NCBI GenBank assembly: GCA_002449265.1
Contig: DKCV01000007.1
Location: 1 to 25,442, forward strand
DNA from: Caryophanales bacterium UBA6865
GTDB taxonomy: Bacteria; Bacillota_I; Bacilli_A; RFN20; CAG-826
DNA length: 25,442 bases
Direction of reading: 5' to 3'
Both the position numbers and the translations under genes were made by a program. Positions within the stretch are counted from its first letter, which is position 1, and each line of letters begins with the position of its first letter. This document shows positions 1 to 7,751 of this stretch, one piece after another. The notes under the pieces were generated by a model. The model was not told the origin of the DNA. It was given only the letters and a program-made list of their open reading frames with translations, and made no database searches.

Positions 1-174
1 CTTGAAGACGCGGATTTTTATTGATTAATTAATATAGAAACGATGCAATAGATCATTCAATGAAAATCCGTCATATAGATTTAAAATTACCTAGCAATAG
101 GAACTCTTAAAAACATTTGATGGATTGATTTTCAAATGCAAAACTAATGAATAAACGAATAAAATAACGAATTA
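1..174. other. AT-rich window edge without a gene
   Basis: All three forward frames are interrupted by stops and there is no RNA-like or terminator-like structure that I can see. It contains short repeated AATGAATAAA-like tracts near 145-190 just before the first ORF. It may hold the promoter of the small winged-helix gene, but no convincing -35/-10 pair is visible. Confidence 0.4.
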
Positions 175-477
175 ATGAATAAAATAATGAAAAAACTTTG
201 TTATCCTGATCCCATTTGGGAAGACGATGCTTTCCCTAGCGTTACAACATTAACACTCTTATTACCGCCTTCTGGCGCTTTAAGACCAAATAAAGACATC
301 GATAAGGATATTGTCGCCTTCCTTGCTAAGGAAGGAGAGAACACTGTCACTTCAATCGCTAAAGCATTAAATGTCAGTATCGCAACCATTAGCCTTGCCC
401 TCAAAGCGTTAAAAGAAAAGAACGTGGTAAGTGATAATGGAAAAACGACAAAAGGAAAACTGTTTTTCCTCTCATAA
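175..477 (+). CDS. Small winged-helix DNA-binding protein, possibly a C-terminal remnant
   Basis: A 100-residue protein. Residues about 40-100 read as a winged helix: a helix ending in FLAKEGENTV, a helix-turn-helix around SIAKALNVSIATISLALKAL, then a short wing with Lys/Gly-rich turns. The first 35 residues (YPDPIWEDD, then a hydrophobic strand TLTLLLPP) resemble the segment linking the catalytic core to the terminal winged helix in AlbA_2/Schlafen-type ATP-binding proteins. It may therefore be the tail of a larger gene that has lost its front. All three forward frames upstream (1-174) carry stops, so nothing longer is open. No clear ribosome binding site precedes ATG 175; ATG 187 is an alternative. 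A small independent MarR/ArsR-like regulator is the other reading. Confidence 0.5.
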   Translation: MNKIMKKLCYPDPIWEDDAFPSVTTLTLLLPPSGALRPNKDIDKDIVAFLAKEGENTVTSIAKALNVSIATISLALKALKEKNVVSDNGKTTKGKLFFLS

Positions 478-655
478 TAGAACTTTGAATTTTGCGACCT
501 TTGCTTTTAATTATGGCAATTGCAGAGAAATAAAATTTAATTATTCTTAGATTTTAGGCTGGTTTTTCTTATCTTTTTTTGTAATGTTTTTGCAAGAAAT
601 TCACTTCGTTTTTTCCATTCCAAAAGCGAATTTTATCCGTAATGATAGTCTCATT

Positions 656-2122
656 ATGAAAAGCAAACGACTTCTATTCTTGTTTTTATCTTCTCTACTT
701 TCTAGCGTGAGTTTATCTTCTTGCAATTCTTATCAAGCAAGCGAAGAGACTAAGGCCAGTTCTTCTCAATATGTAGAGGGCTCTCTAGAAGAGTCGTCCC
801 TAGAGCCTACTTCTCCGCCTTCTCCGCCCATTATAGCGGAACCTATTCGGCCTAAAATAATCAAAGATATTCCCCTTTCTTCGCTTCGCTTTGAGAAGCT
901 TTTTGACGAATCTAGTTATGTTCTTCTAGGCGTCACCAAAGATGATTACTCTTCCCTAGACGGAATGCGCCTTGTTGTTCCTAATGAATATAATGGACTT
1001 CCCGTTACTCGCATTGCTCGCGAGGCCTTTTTAGACTGCTCGTTTTTAAAAAGCGTTTCGATTTCCGATAATGTTGCTTTTATAGGAGAAAACGCCTTTT
1101 CTTCTTGTCCCATCCTAGAAGAAATCGTTATTTCTAAAGGAGTCGTAGCGGTTGGCGATAATTTTGTTTCTTCTTGTCGCGTCTTAAAATCGATTCAAGT
1201 CGATGAGAAAAGCGAAAGATTTTGCTCGCTTGATGGGATTCTTTTCTCTAAAGACAAGAGCAAACTCCTTGTTTATCCAGCTGGGAAGAAAGAGTCCTCC
1301 TTTGTCATTCCGCAGTTTGTGAAAACGATTAAAGCTGGCGCGTTTAGTGGAGCGGAATCCCTCACTTCGCTACGTACATTTGAAAGCCATGACAAATTCG
1401 CTAGTTACGATGGGGTAATCTATTCAAAAAACGGAGACGAAATCGTCGTGTTTCCTCCAGGAAAAGGATTGGAAGGAAATAAAACTTTTGAAATTCGCGA
1501 TGGCACGAAATCAATCGCTAGTAACGCTTTTGAGGGTGCAAGATTCTTAAAAGAAGTCGTTATTCCGCATGGGATAAAAAAGATTGGGAAAATGTCTTTT
1601 GCAAATTGCCTTTCTCTCCTTTCTATATTGATCCCTTCTACTACTAGAATGATTGGACCACTTGCCTTTGCTTCTTGCCCAAATTTAACGTCGATATTTG
1701 TTTACGAAGAGAGCAAATTTTATTCTTCAAATGATGGCATCTTGTATTCAAAAGACGGCGAGAGGCTAATATGTTGCCCAAGCGGAAAAGAACTCGGGGA
1801 TGATTTTAAAAAAGACCCTCCATTTACGATTCCTTCTACCGTTCGTGAAATTGGAGAATACGCTTTTTATGGCTCGGCCTCACTTTCGAAAGTGGTCATT
1901 CCTGAGACGGTCAATGTTATTGGTAGTTATGCTTTCAAAGATTGCGCGAGCCTTCAAAAAGTCACTATTTCTAACAAGGTGAAAAGCGTAAGGGCCTCCA
2001 TTTTTTATGGGTGTGATCTTCTTAAGGAAATTGTTTCTACTGGCGATGAACGGCCAAAGGGGTGGAATCCTGCCTGGAGAAATGGCTGCGATGCAATATC
2101 GCCTTTCAAAAACGAAAAATGA
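656..2122 (+). CDS. BspA-type leucine-rich repeat lipoprotein
   Basis: The chosen start (ATG 656, 488 residues) begins a typical lipoprotein signal peptide: MKSKR, a Leu/Phe/Ser-rich core, and the lipobox LSSC with Cys23. The frame is open upstream to ATG 584, but that start would bury the signal. A low-complexity Ser/Glu/Pro linker (about 24-65) follows, then LRR_5/BspA repeats to the end, with the recurring pattern of IP..V..IG..AF..C..L..I. At least three repeats carry the extended insert DG(I/V)(L/I)(F/Y)SK...YP.GK seen in BspA family members. The protein should be lipid-anchored on the outer face of the membrane. BspA-like proteins commonly mediate adhesion to host surfaces or other bacteria; that role here is inference. 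No obvious Shine-Dalgarno sequence precedes the start. It appears to be a stand-alone gene. Confidence 0.88.
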   Translation: MKSKRLLFLFLSSLLSSVSLSSCNSYQASEETKASSSQYVEGSLEESSLEPTSPPSPPIIAEPIRPKIIKDIPLSSLRFEKLFDESSYVLLGVTKDDYSSLDGMRLVVPNEYNGLPVTRIAREAFLDCSFLKSVSISDNVAFIGENAFSSCPILEEIVISKGVVAVGDNFVSSCRVLKSIQVDEKSERFCSLDGILFSKDKSKLLVYPAGKKESSFVIPQFVKTIKAGAFSGAESLTSLRTFESHDKFASYDGVIYSKNGDEIVVFPPGKGLEGNKTFEIRDGTKSIASNAFEGARFLKEVVIPHGIKKIGKMSFANCLSLLSILIPSTTRMIGPLAFASCPNLTSIFVYEESKFYSSNDGILYSKDGERLICCPSGKELGDDFKKDPPFTIPSTVREIGEYAFYGSASLSKVVIPETVNVIGSYAFKDCASLQKVTISNKVKSVRASIFYGCDLLKEIVSTGDERPKGWNPAWRNGCDAISPFKNEK

Positions 2123-2192
2123 TTTTGAGTCATAAAGATTTTGATTTCTTTACGTGAAGGGCATCTCTTTTTGTGCTAGCCTTTATTGACTT

Positions 2193-3002
2193 ATGACGAT
2201 TAAAGAATTTGTAGCAAAAAGAAAGGAAGAATTAAGGGCGGAACTCGTCTCTCTTCCTAAGATTCCCCATTTATGCATTATTCGTGTTGGTAGTGACGCG
2301 GCAAGCGAATCTTATGTACGCGGAAAAAGCAAAGATTCCGCGGAAGTTGGCTTCCTTAGTGAGGTCATTGTTCTTCCCGAAAATAGCACGCAGGAAACTC
2401 TTTTGTCCTTAATTGAAGAGAAAAATCATGATCCTGAAATTGATGGAATATTGGTTCAACTTCCTGTTCCTCCTCAAATTTCTTCCAAAGCGATTAATGA
2501 AACTATCCTTCCTAATAAAGATGTGGATGGTTTTGTTCCCGATAGCCATTTCATTCCTTGCACACCTAAAGGAATTGTCGACTATCTTACTAGCGAAGGT
2601 TTTTCCTTTGAAGGGAAAAATGCGGTCGTTTTAGGGAGAAGTCAAATCGTTGGTCTACCGATGGCAAGATTACTTACTTCTTTAAGCTGCAATGTAACCA
2701 TCCTTCATAGTAAGACCAGCGACGAAGATAGAAAATTCTATTTAAAACATGCGGATTTGATTGTCTCTGCGATTGGAAAACTTGGTTATATCGATGAACG
2801 TTATGAATTAAAGCAAAGCGCGATTGTGGTCGATGTTGGCATTAATCGTGACGAAGATGGCAAATTACATGGGGACTGCAAGCCTAATTTAGCTGTCGCG
2901 CTTCAAACACCTGTCCCAGGCGGAGTGGGGCTATTAACGCGACTTGCATTACTTGAAAACTTATTGGAGGCAACCAAGAATGAATTACTACATCGGAAAT
3001 GA
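2193..3002 (+). CDS. folD: Bifunctional methylene-THF dehydrogenase / methenyl-THF cyclohydrolase
   Basis: FolD interconverts 5,10-methylene-, 5,10-methenyl- and 10-formyl-tetrahydrofolate in the cytoplasm, using NADP. Family landmarks are in order: SYVRGKSK with the catalytic Tyr41-x3-Lys45 pair, GILVQLPVP (Gln89), DVDGF (Asp112), PCTPKG (122-127), the nucleotide-binding GRSQIVGLP (148-156), VVDVGIN (212-218) and PVPGGVG (240-246). At 269 residues it is slightly shorter than the usual 280-290, mainly at the N-terminus. The normally conserved GVGPMT reads GVGLLT, and the usual GDVDF segment reads GDCKP, so the C-terminal face is diverged. No Shine-Dalgarno is visible before ATG 2193. The last 23 bases overlap the downstream ThyX-like gene, indicating co-translation. 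Confidence 0.93.
   Translation: MTIKEFVAKRKEELRAELVSLPKIPHLCIIRVGSDAASESYVRGKSKDSAEVGFLSEVIVLPENSTQETLLSLIEEKNHDPEIDGILVQLPVPPQISSKAINETILPNKDVDGFVPDSHFIPCTPKGIVDYLTSEGFSFEGKNAVVLGRSQIVGLPMARLLTSLSCNVTILHSKTSDEDRKFYLKHADLIVSAIGKLGYIDERYELKQSAIVVDVGINRDEDGKLHGDCKPNLAVALQTPVPGGVGLLTRLALLENLLEATKNELLHRK
2966..2970 (+). promoter_or_regulatory. Shine-Dalgarno fixing the ThyX-like start
   Basis: GGAGG lies 9 bases before ATG 2980, inside the 3' end of folD. It decides the start against the upstream in-frame ATG 2944 and shows that ribosomes reinitiate while finishing folD. Confidence 0.75.
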
Positions 3003-3588
3003 ATTTGTGTATGGCTTAGAAAGAGCCGTGAAGGCGAGTGGGAACCCTATGCGCGTTAAACTCGACACGAGCGAAGCAACCGATAAAGATTTTTTGCGCG
3101 CTACGAAACTTGGCAGCGCCCAAAACGGATTAGGGCACGATAATTTCTTAAAAGGCATCACCGTTCAGCTTGACGTCATCGCTCCTCTATATTGGTGGAA
3201 AGAAGCGCAGCGTTATCATTGGTTTGATTTTGTTAGCAGCGAGTCTACGATGCATTGCTTACTCAAGTTTGATATTTCTTCCCAATGCGTTGATGAAACT
3301 GATCCCATCATTTTGAAGCGGATGAAGGAACTCGTGGAAGAATATAATCGCATTCCGGCCGACGAAGCTCATCAAAAAGAGCAAAAAGAGAAGTGGAGAG
3401 TGCTTGTTGCCTCTTTACCAGTCGGTTTTTGCTTAGGCGCGACGATGGTTACCAATTATCAACAATTAAAAACCATGTACATTCAACGCCGTCATCACAA
3501 ATTAAAAGAGTGGCATGTTTTTTGTGATTGGTGTGAGAAGCTCCCTCGTTTCTTAGAATTAACGGGCGTGAGTAAATACGCCAAATAG
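2980..3588 (+). CDS. ThyX-like (flavin-dependent thymidylate synthase superfamily) protein
   Basis: The start is set at ATG 2980, preceded by GGAGG at 2966-2970; the frame is open further upstream, but that would run deeper into folD. The 202-residue product has two blocks that I align by eye to ThyX: residues 69-92 (PLYWWKEAQRYH, then SSESTMH) at the place of the QWxRHRxxSxNExSxRY flavin/substrate motif, and 158-184 (TNYQQLK...RRHHKLKEWHVF) at the place of the C-terminal N-x-R-x-L...LR...AQWEIR motif. The canonical RHR triad is degenerate. Related proteins with WWKE, STMH and HKL.EW signatures are, from memory, found in Firmicutes and their phages and are of unproven function. The overlap with folD, which makes the ThyX carbon donor, supports a folate/thymidylate role. 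Activity is not demonstrated; it could be a non-catalytic relative. Confidence 0.55.
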   Translation: MNYYIGNEFVYGLERAVKASGNPMRVKLDTSEATDKDFLRATKLGSAQNGLGHDNFLKGITVQLDVIAPLYWWKEAQRYHWFDFVSSESTMHCLLKFDISSQCVDETDPIILKRMKELVEEYNRIPADEAHQKEQKEKWRVLVASLPVGFCLGATMVTNYQQLKTMYIQRRHHKLKEWHVFCDWCEKLPRFLELTGVSKYAK

Positions 3589-3604
3589 TCTATTTATTTT
3601 TTTG

Positions 3605-3633
3605 AATCGTCGAAACTTCGACGATTTTATTTT
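3605..3633 (+). terminator. Rho-independent terminator after the folD/ThyX-like pair
   Basis: AATCGTCGAA (3605-3614) and TTCGACGATT (3617-3626) are a perfect 10-base inverted repeat followed by TTATTTTAT. It sits 17 bases after the ThyX-like stop and just before the ribosome binding site of the phosphofructokinase gene. It may end the folD operon or act as a partial terminator before the downstream gene. Confidence 0.75.
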
Positions 3634-3647
3634 ATCGAGGTAGTAAA

Positions 3648-4820
3648 ATGAAAAAAGCGATGGTTTATCTCCAAAGTGGCGGTCCTACATCTGTCATAAA
3701 TTGCTCATTGCTAGGAGCCATAATGGAAGCAAAAAAGCATCCAGAAATTTCTAAAATTTATGGCTCTCATTTTGGTGTTGAAGGGCTATTAAGGGATGAT
3801 TTGATTGATCTTACTTCCATTAGTGAGAGTAAACTTGCTTTATTAAAACAAACCCCAGGGGCCGCTATTGGCTCTAGCCGTCATAAAGTTGCTCCTTTTG
3901 AAGAAGAAGTGATTCTTAGCATTTTAGAAAAACACGACATTGGATATGTTCTCGTCAATGGCGGGAATGATTCTATGGATACTTGTGATAAATTAGGCAG
4001 TTATTTTGCAAGTAAAGGTTTAGATATCCGCGTTATTGGCGTTCCAAAAACAATGGATAACGATTTGGTTGAAACTGACCACACCCCAGGCTTTGGGAGT
4101 TCCGCCAAATACATCATTAACACGGTGAAATCGCTTATTATTGACGCTTCTTGCTATCGCTCAGGAAAAGTGATTTTAGTGGAAGTCATGGGTCGTGACG
4201 CTGGGTGGAATGCCGCTAGCACCGACATTCTTGAAGCACCTTATCGACCAGACTACATTTATTTCCGCGAAAATCATTTTGATTACGATACCTATTTAAA
4301 AGAAATCATCAAAACGCAAAAAGAAAAAGGTTTCTGCTTGTGCGTTGTTTCAGAAGGAATTGAAGTTCCACATGTAAACACAGCAATGATGGATGAATTC
4401 GGTCATCAAATTTTAGACGGGGCAACGATTGAACTAGCGAAAAAGACAAAAGAGGATACGGGTTTAAATGTTCGTTCTATTTCTTTATCGATTCCGACTC
4501 GTTGCTCGCCATCCTTTACGAGTGGGGTTGACCAAAAAGAAGCTTATGAAGTCGGGGAGTTCGCGGTTAAAATGGCGTTAGAGGGTAAGACTAGAGCGAT
4601 GGTTTCTATTGTTCGAGATTCTTCCGTCCCATATCGAGTCCATTACGAATTGGTGCCTGTTTCTCAGGTCGCGAATCGCATTAAGCTCATTCCTAACGAG
4701 TTTATCGTCGATCACACTAGACTTAGCGACTCTTTCCGCGAATATATGCGTCCTTTGATTGAAGGCGATATTGACGAATTAAAGGAAACTGCAGGGATAA
4801 TTGAGGCATTTTCCTTATAA
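3648..4820 (+). CDS. 6-phosphofructokinase, PPi-dependent type (PfkA family)
   Basis: The enzyme phosphorylates fructose 6-phosphate to fructose 1,6-bisphosphate in glycolysis. Residues 11-18 (GGPTSVIN) form the N-terminal phosphate loop. Residues 105-109 read GGNDS, with Asp108 where ATP enzymes have Gly. Residues 133-139 read PKTMDND, with Lys134 replacing the Gly of the ATP-type PGTIDND motif. Asp108 and Lys134 are the two residues linked to pyrophosphate use. DHTPGFGSSAKY and MGRDAGW (181-187) complete the active site. At 390 residues it fits the PPi-PFK clades. GAGG at 3637-3640 precedes ATG 3648. PPi dependence would make this step reversible and ATP-sparing; donor use is predicted only from these residues. 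Confidence 0.9.
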   Translation: MKKAMVYLQSGGPTSVINCSLLGAIMEAKKHPEISKIYGSHFGVEGLLRDDLIDLTSISESKLALLKQTPGAAIGSSRHKVAPFEEEVILSILEKHDIGYVLVNGGNDSMDTCDKLGSYFASKGLDIRVIGVPKTMDNDLVETDHTPGFGSSAKYIINTVKSLIIDASCYRSGKVILVEVMGRDAGWNAASTDILEAPYRPDYIYFRENHFDYDTYLKEIIKTQKEKGFCLCVVSEGIEVPHVNTAMMDEFGHQILDGATIELAKKTKEDTGLNVRSISLSIPTRCSPSFTSGVDQKEAYEVGEFAVKMALEGKTRAMVSIVRDSSVPYRVHYELVPVSQVANRIKLIPNEFIVDHTRLSDSFREYMRPLIEGDIDELKETAGIIEAFSL

Positions 4821-4823
4821 AAA

Positions 4824-4856
4824 AGAAAAGTGGCTAGCAAACTAGCCACTTTAAAT
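4824..4856 (-). terminator. Intrinsic terminator shared by convergent genes
   Basis: AAGTGGCTAG (4828-4837), a CAAA loop, and CTAGCCACTT (4842-4851) form a perfect 10-base stem. Read on the minus strand it is followed by a strong T-rich tract (TTCTTTTTT), ending the membrane protein gene at 4875. On the plus strand the following TTTAAATATCTTT is weaker but could also stop transcription from the phosphofructokinase gene. Confidence 0.85.
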
Positions 4857-4874
4857 ATCTTTGCAATATCTAGC

Positions 4875-5576
4875 TTAATTTTCTGAATTTGTTGTTGTAT
4901 CGTTTTCCTCTTTTGGCGATGATTCAACTTCAACCATTACGTCGTTATTGACTTCTTTTACGAAGTTTTTAACTTTCTTAACACCACGAGCGACGGTAAT
5001 CGTAAGCGCTAATAAACCAATTCCAGAAGCGATGAGCATGATCCCTAAGACGACTAGGAACACGGTCATAATGGTATCTTGCTTTGTAAGATAAATGATA
5101 GCGAGAATTCCAACGGCTATGACCAATAATCCCCCAATCACCGAGGCAATATTATTCATTAAGGTATTGAGTTTCTTTACGATATAGGCAACCGCGTAAA
5201 TTAGGGCAACCGTGCCAAGAGTAATGAGCAAGATCCCTAAGAATAATCCAACGAATTTGAAAACAACTTCTAGCGATGTTTTTTCAGCATAAGTTAAGAC
5301 AAGGACAATGCCTAACGCTAACTCTAATGAGCCAGTGAAGGCTTGTAGATAATCCGTTTTCACAATCGCGTGATTTCCAATTCGAATGACGTCAATCACT
5401 CCAAGCGTCAAGCGAAGTGCGGCATCGAGCATGATTAGAATTCCGACAATGAGCAGTGCCGTTTTTTGGAAATTAGCATTCGCACAATAGATGCAGCAAA
5501 GAATTCCGCCAACGATAAGAATTAGCGATTCGATTGAGTTCCATACGGTCCAACCCACGCTTCCACGTTTAAGCAT
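4875..5576 (-). CDS. Multi-pass membrane protein (DUF308/HdeD-like), paralogue A
   Basis: The start is set at ATG 5576 because AGGAGG lies at 5587-5592 on the plus-strand complement, 10 bases before it. The frame extends to ATG 5600, but that start would translate the ribosome binding site itself. The 233-residue product has about six hydrophobic helices arranged as three pairs, with Gly-rich LIVGGIL, LGIVLVL, LGILLITLG and VLGIMLIASG stretches. This is the pattern of DUF308/HdeD-like membrane proteins. A charged Lys-rich stretch and an acidic Glu/Asn/Thr-rich tail of about 30 residues should face the cytoplasm. The neighbouring gene encodes a similar protein. HdeD relatives have been linked to acid or envelope stress; no specific function can be claimed here. 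Confidence 0.75.
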   Translation of the reverse strand: MLKRGSVGWTVWNSIESLILIVGGILCCIYCANANFQKTALLIVGILIMLDAALRLTLGVIDVIRIGNHAIVKTDYLQAFTGSLELALGIVLVLTYAEKTSLEVVFKFVGLFLGILLITLGTVALIYAVAYIVKKLNTLMNNIASVIGGLLVIAVGILAIIYLTKQDTIMTVFLVVLGIMLIASGIGLLALTITVARGVKKVKNFVKEVNNDVMVEVESSPKEENDTTTNSEN

Positions 5577-5635
5577 ATTTATTAATCCTCCTAAAGACAC
5601 TTTTACTATATTGCTTTAAAGGAATAATCACAAAC

Positions 5636-5670
5636 AAAAAACCACTTTTTGGACAGAAGTGGTTTCTTTG
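5636..5670 (-). terminator. Intrinsic terminator of membrane paralogue B
   Basis: AAACCACTT (5639-5647) and AAGTGGTTT (5657-5665) form a 9-base stem with a 9-base loop. On the minus strand it is followed by TTTGTTTG. It lies directly after the stop of the gene at 5679, so the two membrane protein genes are probably separate transcription units. Confidence 0.75.
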
Positions 5671-5678
5671 TATCTTTT

Positions 5679-6458
5679 TTAATCTTTTGGGCCTTCGATT
5701 TGCTGAATTTCAATTGCGTTTTCGATTTGCTTTTCTTTGTTTTTATTTTCAACTACCGCTTCAGCATCAATTGGTTTCTCTTTATAACCCGCTTGTTTTT
5801 TCGATTCTTTTGGATCGAGGACTTTATATTCTTTCTTGTTCTTTTTCAGCGTGATTAATGTAATGATCCCTTGCGCGATACCGGCGATAGAAAGAATTGA
5901 GCCAGTCAGTATGAGAACGATATTCGCATTATTCTCTTTGTAATAAAGAACCAATATTGTGATACCAACCCCAATCAAGATTGCTGAGAAAAGAATCTCT
6001 AAAATTGGCATAAACATCTTTGTGTATTTTTTTGCGATGGTAATAGAAGAGAAAATGATTAATAGAAGTCCAATTACAATTAGGAGGATAGCAACAAAAT
6101 GAGCGATGAGGAAAGTAATGACGTGCTCTTTTGTTGACGCGTAAAAATGAACTTCTAGCAAAACCATCACAATTCCAATGGATAGTTCAAACCCACCAAT
6201 AAGCATCCCTGATTCATCAGAATCATTTGGACCTTTATAGTGAGTCAAACTCATCACGATACGGAGAATTCCGTCTAATAAGATAAAAGCGCCGATTGCG
6301 TAAGCCACAAATGATTCGGTGTTTGTATCGTTACCTTCTTTATTGATACAGGCTAGAGTAATAGCCAAAATCCCTGCGACTAATAAAATAACGGCTTCGA
6401 TAAAATTCCAAATTGCCCAAAATCGATTCATTTTTTCGTCTTTTTTTATCTCGTCCAT
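5679..6458 (-). CDS. Multi-pass membrane protein (DUF308/HdeD-like), paralogue B
   Basis: A 259-residue relative of the next gene downstream. Both start with a short polar lead and a FWAIWNFIEA / GWTVWNSIES helix, then Gly-rich helices such as LVAGILAI and LIVGGILC, and both have a LLDGILRI / MLDAALRL motif in the second helix. I count about six membrane segments up to residue ~200, followed by a highly charged Lys/Glu-rich cytoplasmic tail of about 60 residues. AAGGAG precedes ATG 6458 at good spacing. The conserved WNxIE and LDxxLR positions suggest ancient duplication. Function is unknown; a membrane-stress or scaffold role is only inferred from DUF308-like architecture. Confidence 0.72.
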   Translation of the reverse strand: MDEIKKDEKMNRFWAIWNFIEAVILLVAGILAITLACINKEGNDTNTESFVAYAIGAFILLDGILRIVMSLTHYKGPNDSDESGMLIGGFELSIGIVMVLLEVHFYASTKEHVITFLIAHFVAILLIVIGLLLIIFSSITIAKKYTKMFMPILEILFSAILIGVGITILVLYYKENNANIVLILTGSILSIAGIAQGIITLITLKKNKKEYKVLDPKESKKQAGYKEKPIDAEAVVENKNKEKQIENAIEIQQIEGPKD

Positions 6459-6492
6459 GCTCTTTTCTCCTTCGAGTTTTCTTGCTTTCAGG

Positions 6493-6513
6493 TATAGTAT
6501 ATCTACTTTGAGG
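6493..6513 (+). promoter_or_regulatory. -10 box and ribosome binding site of the aminopeptidase gene
   Basis: TATAGT (6493-6498) is a good -10 hexamer, with GAGG at 6510-6513 before ATG 6525. The -35 region is poor (TTCGAG near 6471). The 66-base divergent spacer must also carry the promoter of membrane paralogue B; TATACT on the minus strand within the same AT-rich core is a candidate -10. Confidence 0.4.
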
Positions 6514-6524
6514 CAAGAAAGACT

Positions 6525-7751
6525 ATGAATGAAAATTTAATTCAAAAATATGTGGAACTTATTGTTCACGTCGGTGCGGCAGTTAAGAAGGGACAGTACG
6601 TGCTTATTCGTACAACCCCTGATCAAGAAAAGATTGCCGCTTTAGTAGCGGAAGAATGCTATAAAGCTGGCGCGAAACGCGTCTGCATGGAGTGGAGAAG
6701 CCAATATCTAGACGCGGTGAGTTACGCGTATGGAGAGACAAAGAACTTAGGGGACTTAACCGCCTATGATTATGGCTTTCAAAAGTTCCAAACCGAGGAC
6801 CTTCCTGTTTTGATTTGGCTTGACGCAGAAGACCCAGATGGATTAAAAGGAGTCGATGCAAAGAAAATGGCGGAAGTTAAGGCTCTTCGCTATAACGCTG
6901 CTAAGAAACTCATTGAAGAAAGAGAAGACAAATTCCAGTGGTGCATTGTTGGGACACCTGGTGTTAAGTGGGCCAAGAAAGTATTTCCGTCTTTAAGTGA
7001 AGAAGAAGCTTTCGAAAAGCTTTGGGAAGCAATTTTGTACACTTCTAGAGCAAGTGATGGGAATGGCGTTAAGAACTGGGAAAATCACGAAATCGATTTG
7101 AAAAAACGCTGCAAAGCGCTTAACGACATGAAACTAGCAAAGCTTCATTATCTAAGCAATAACGGCACCGATTTGACGATTGGCCTAATTCCGGGCGTTA
7201 TATTCTTAGGTGGGGGAGAGAAGACTAAAGACGGGACGCTATTCCAACCAAATATTCCTTCGGAAGAATGCTTTACTTCTCCTATGAAAGGAAAAGCGGA
7301 AGGGGTAGTTTATGCGTCTAAACCGCTTGTTTATAATGGACAAGTCATCGAAGACTTCTATTTTGTTTTCCATGAAGGAAAAGTTAAAGAGGCGCACGCT
7401 AGAGTGGGCGAAGATGTCTTGAAGAGCATTTTGACGCTGGACGAAGGTGCTTCTTATTTAGGAGAGGCGGCACTTGTGCCATTTGATTCCCCGATTAACC
7501 AAACCGGACTTCTTTTCTTCAATACGCTTTATGATGAAAACGCTTGCTGCCATTTAGCAATTGGACGCGGGTTCCCTTCTTTATATCCAAATTATCAAAA
7601 TTATAGTGCTGACGATATTTTATCCTTTGGCATTAACCGCTCTTTATCCCATGTTGATTTCATGATTGGGACACGTGATTTAAAGATTATTGGCACAAAA
7701 GAAAACGGCGAAGAAGTTGCGATTTTTGAAAACGGAACTTGGGCGTTTTAA
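6525..7751 (+). CDS. M29 family metallo-aminopeptidase (AmpS/PepS/AmpT type)
   Basis: A cytoplasmic peptidase releasing N-terminal amino acids from peptides with a two-metal centre. At 408 residues it has the normal family length. Ligand motifs are all visible: NIPSEECFTSP with Glu247/Glu248, YLGEAALVPFDSPI with Glu314, NTLYDENACCHLAIG with His343, and SHVDFMIG with His376 and Asp378. Ribosome binding site GAGG at 6510-6513 supports ATG 6525. Its stop codon shares bases with the stop of the convergent anti-sigma-like gene, leaving no room for a terminator between them. A housekeeping role in peptide turnover is expected. Confidence 0.93.
   Translation: MNENLIQKYVELIVHVGAAVKKGQYVLIRTTPDQEKIAALVAEECYKAGAKRVCMEWRSQYLDAVSYAYGETKNLGDLTAYDYGFQKFQTEDLPVLIWLDAEDPDGLKGVDAKKMAEVKALRYNAAKKLIEEREDKFQWCIVGTPGVKWAKKVFPSLSEEEAFEKLWEAILYTSRASDGNGVKNWENHEIDLKKRCKALNDMKLAKLHYLSNNGTDLTIGLIPGVIFLGGGEKTKDGTLFQPNIPSEECFTSPMKGKAEGVVYASKPLVYNGQVIEDFYFVFHEGKVKEAHARVGEDVLKSILTLDEGASYLGEAALVPFDSPINQTGLLFFNTLYDENACCHLAIGRGFPSLYPNYQNYSADDILSFGINRSLSHVDFMIGTRDLKIIGTKENGEEVAIFENGTWAF

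Noticed and set aside
584..656. Lipoprotein start at 584
   Set aside because: It would put 24 residues before a clear lipoprotein signal peptide and has no ribosome binding site.
4875..5600. Membrane protein start at 5600
   Set aside because: The first eight codons contain the AGGAGG site that serves ATG 5576.
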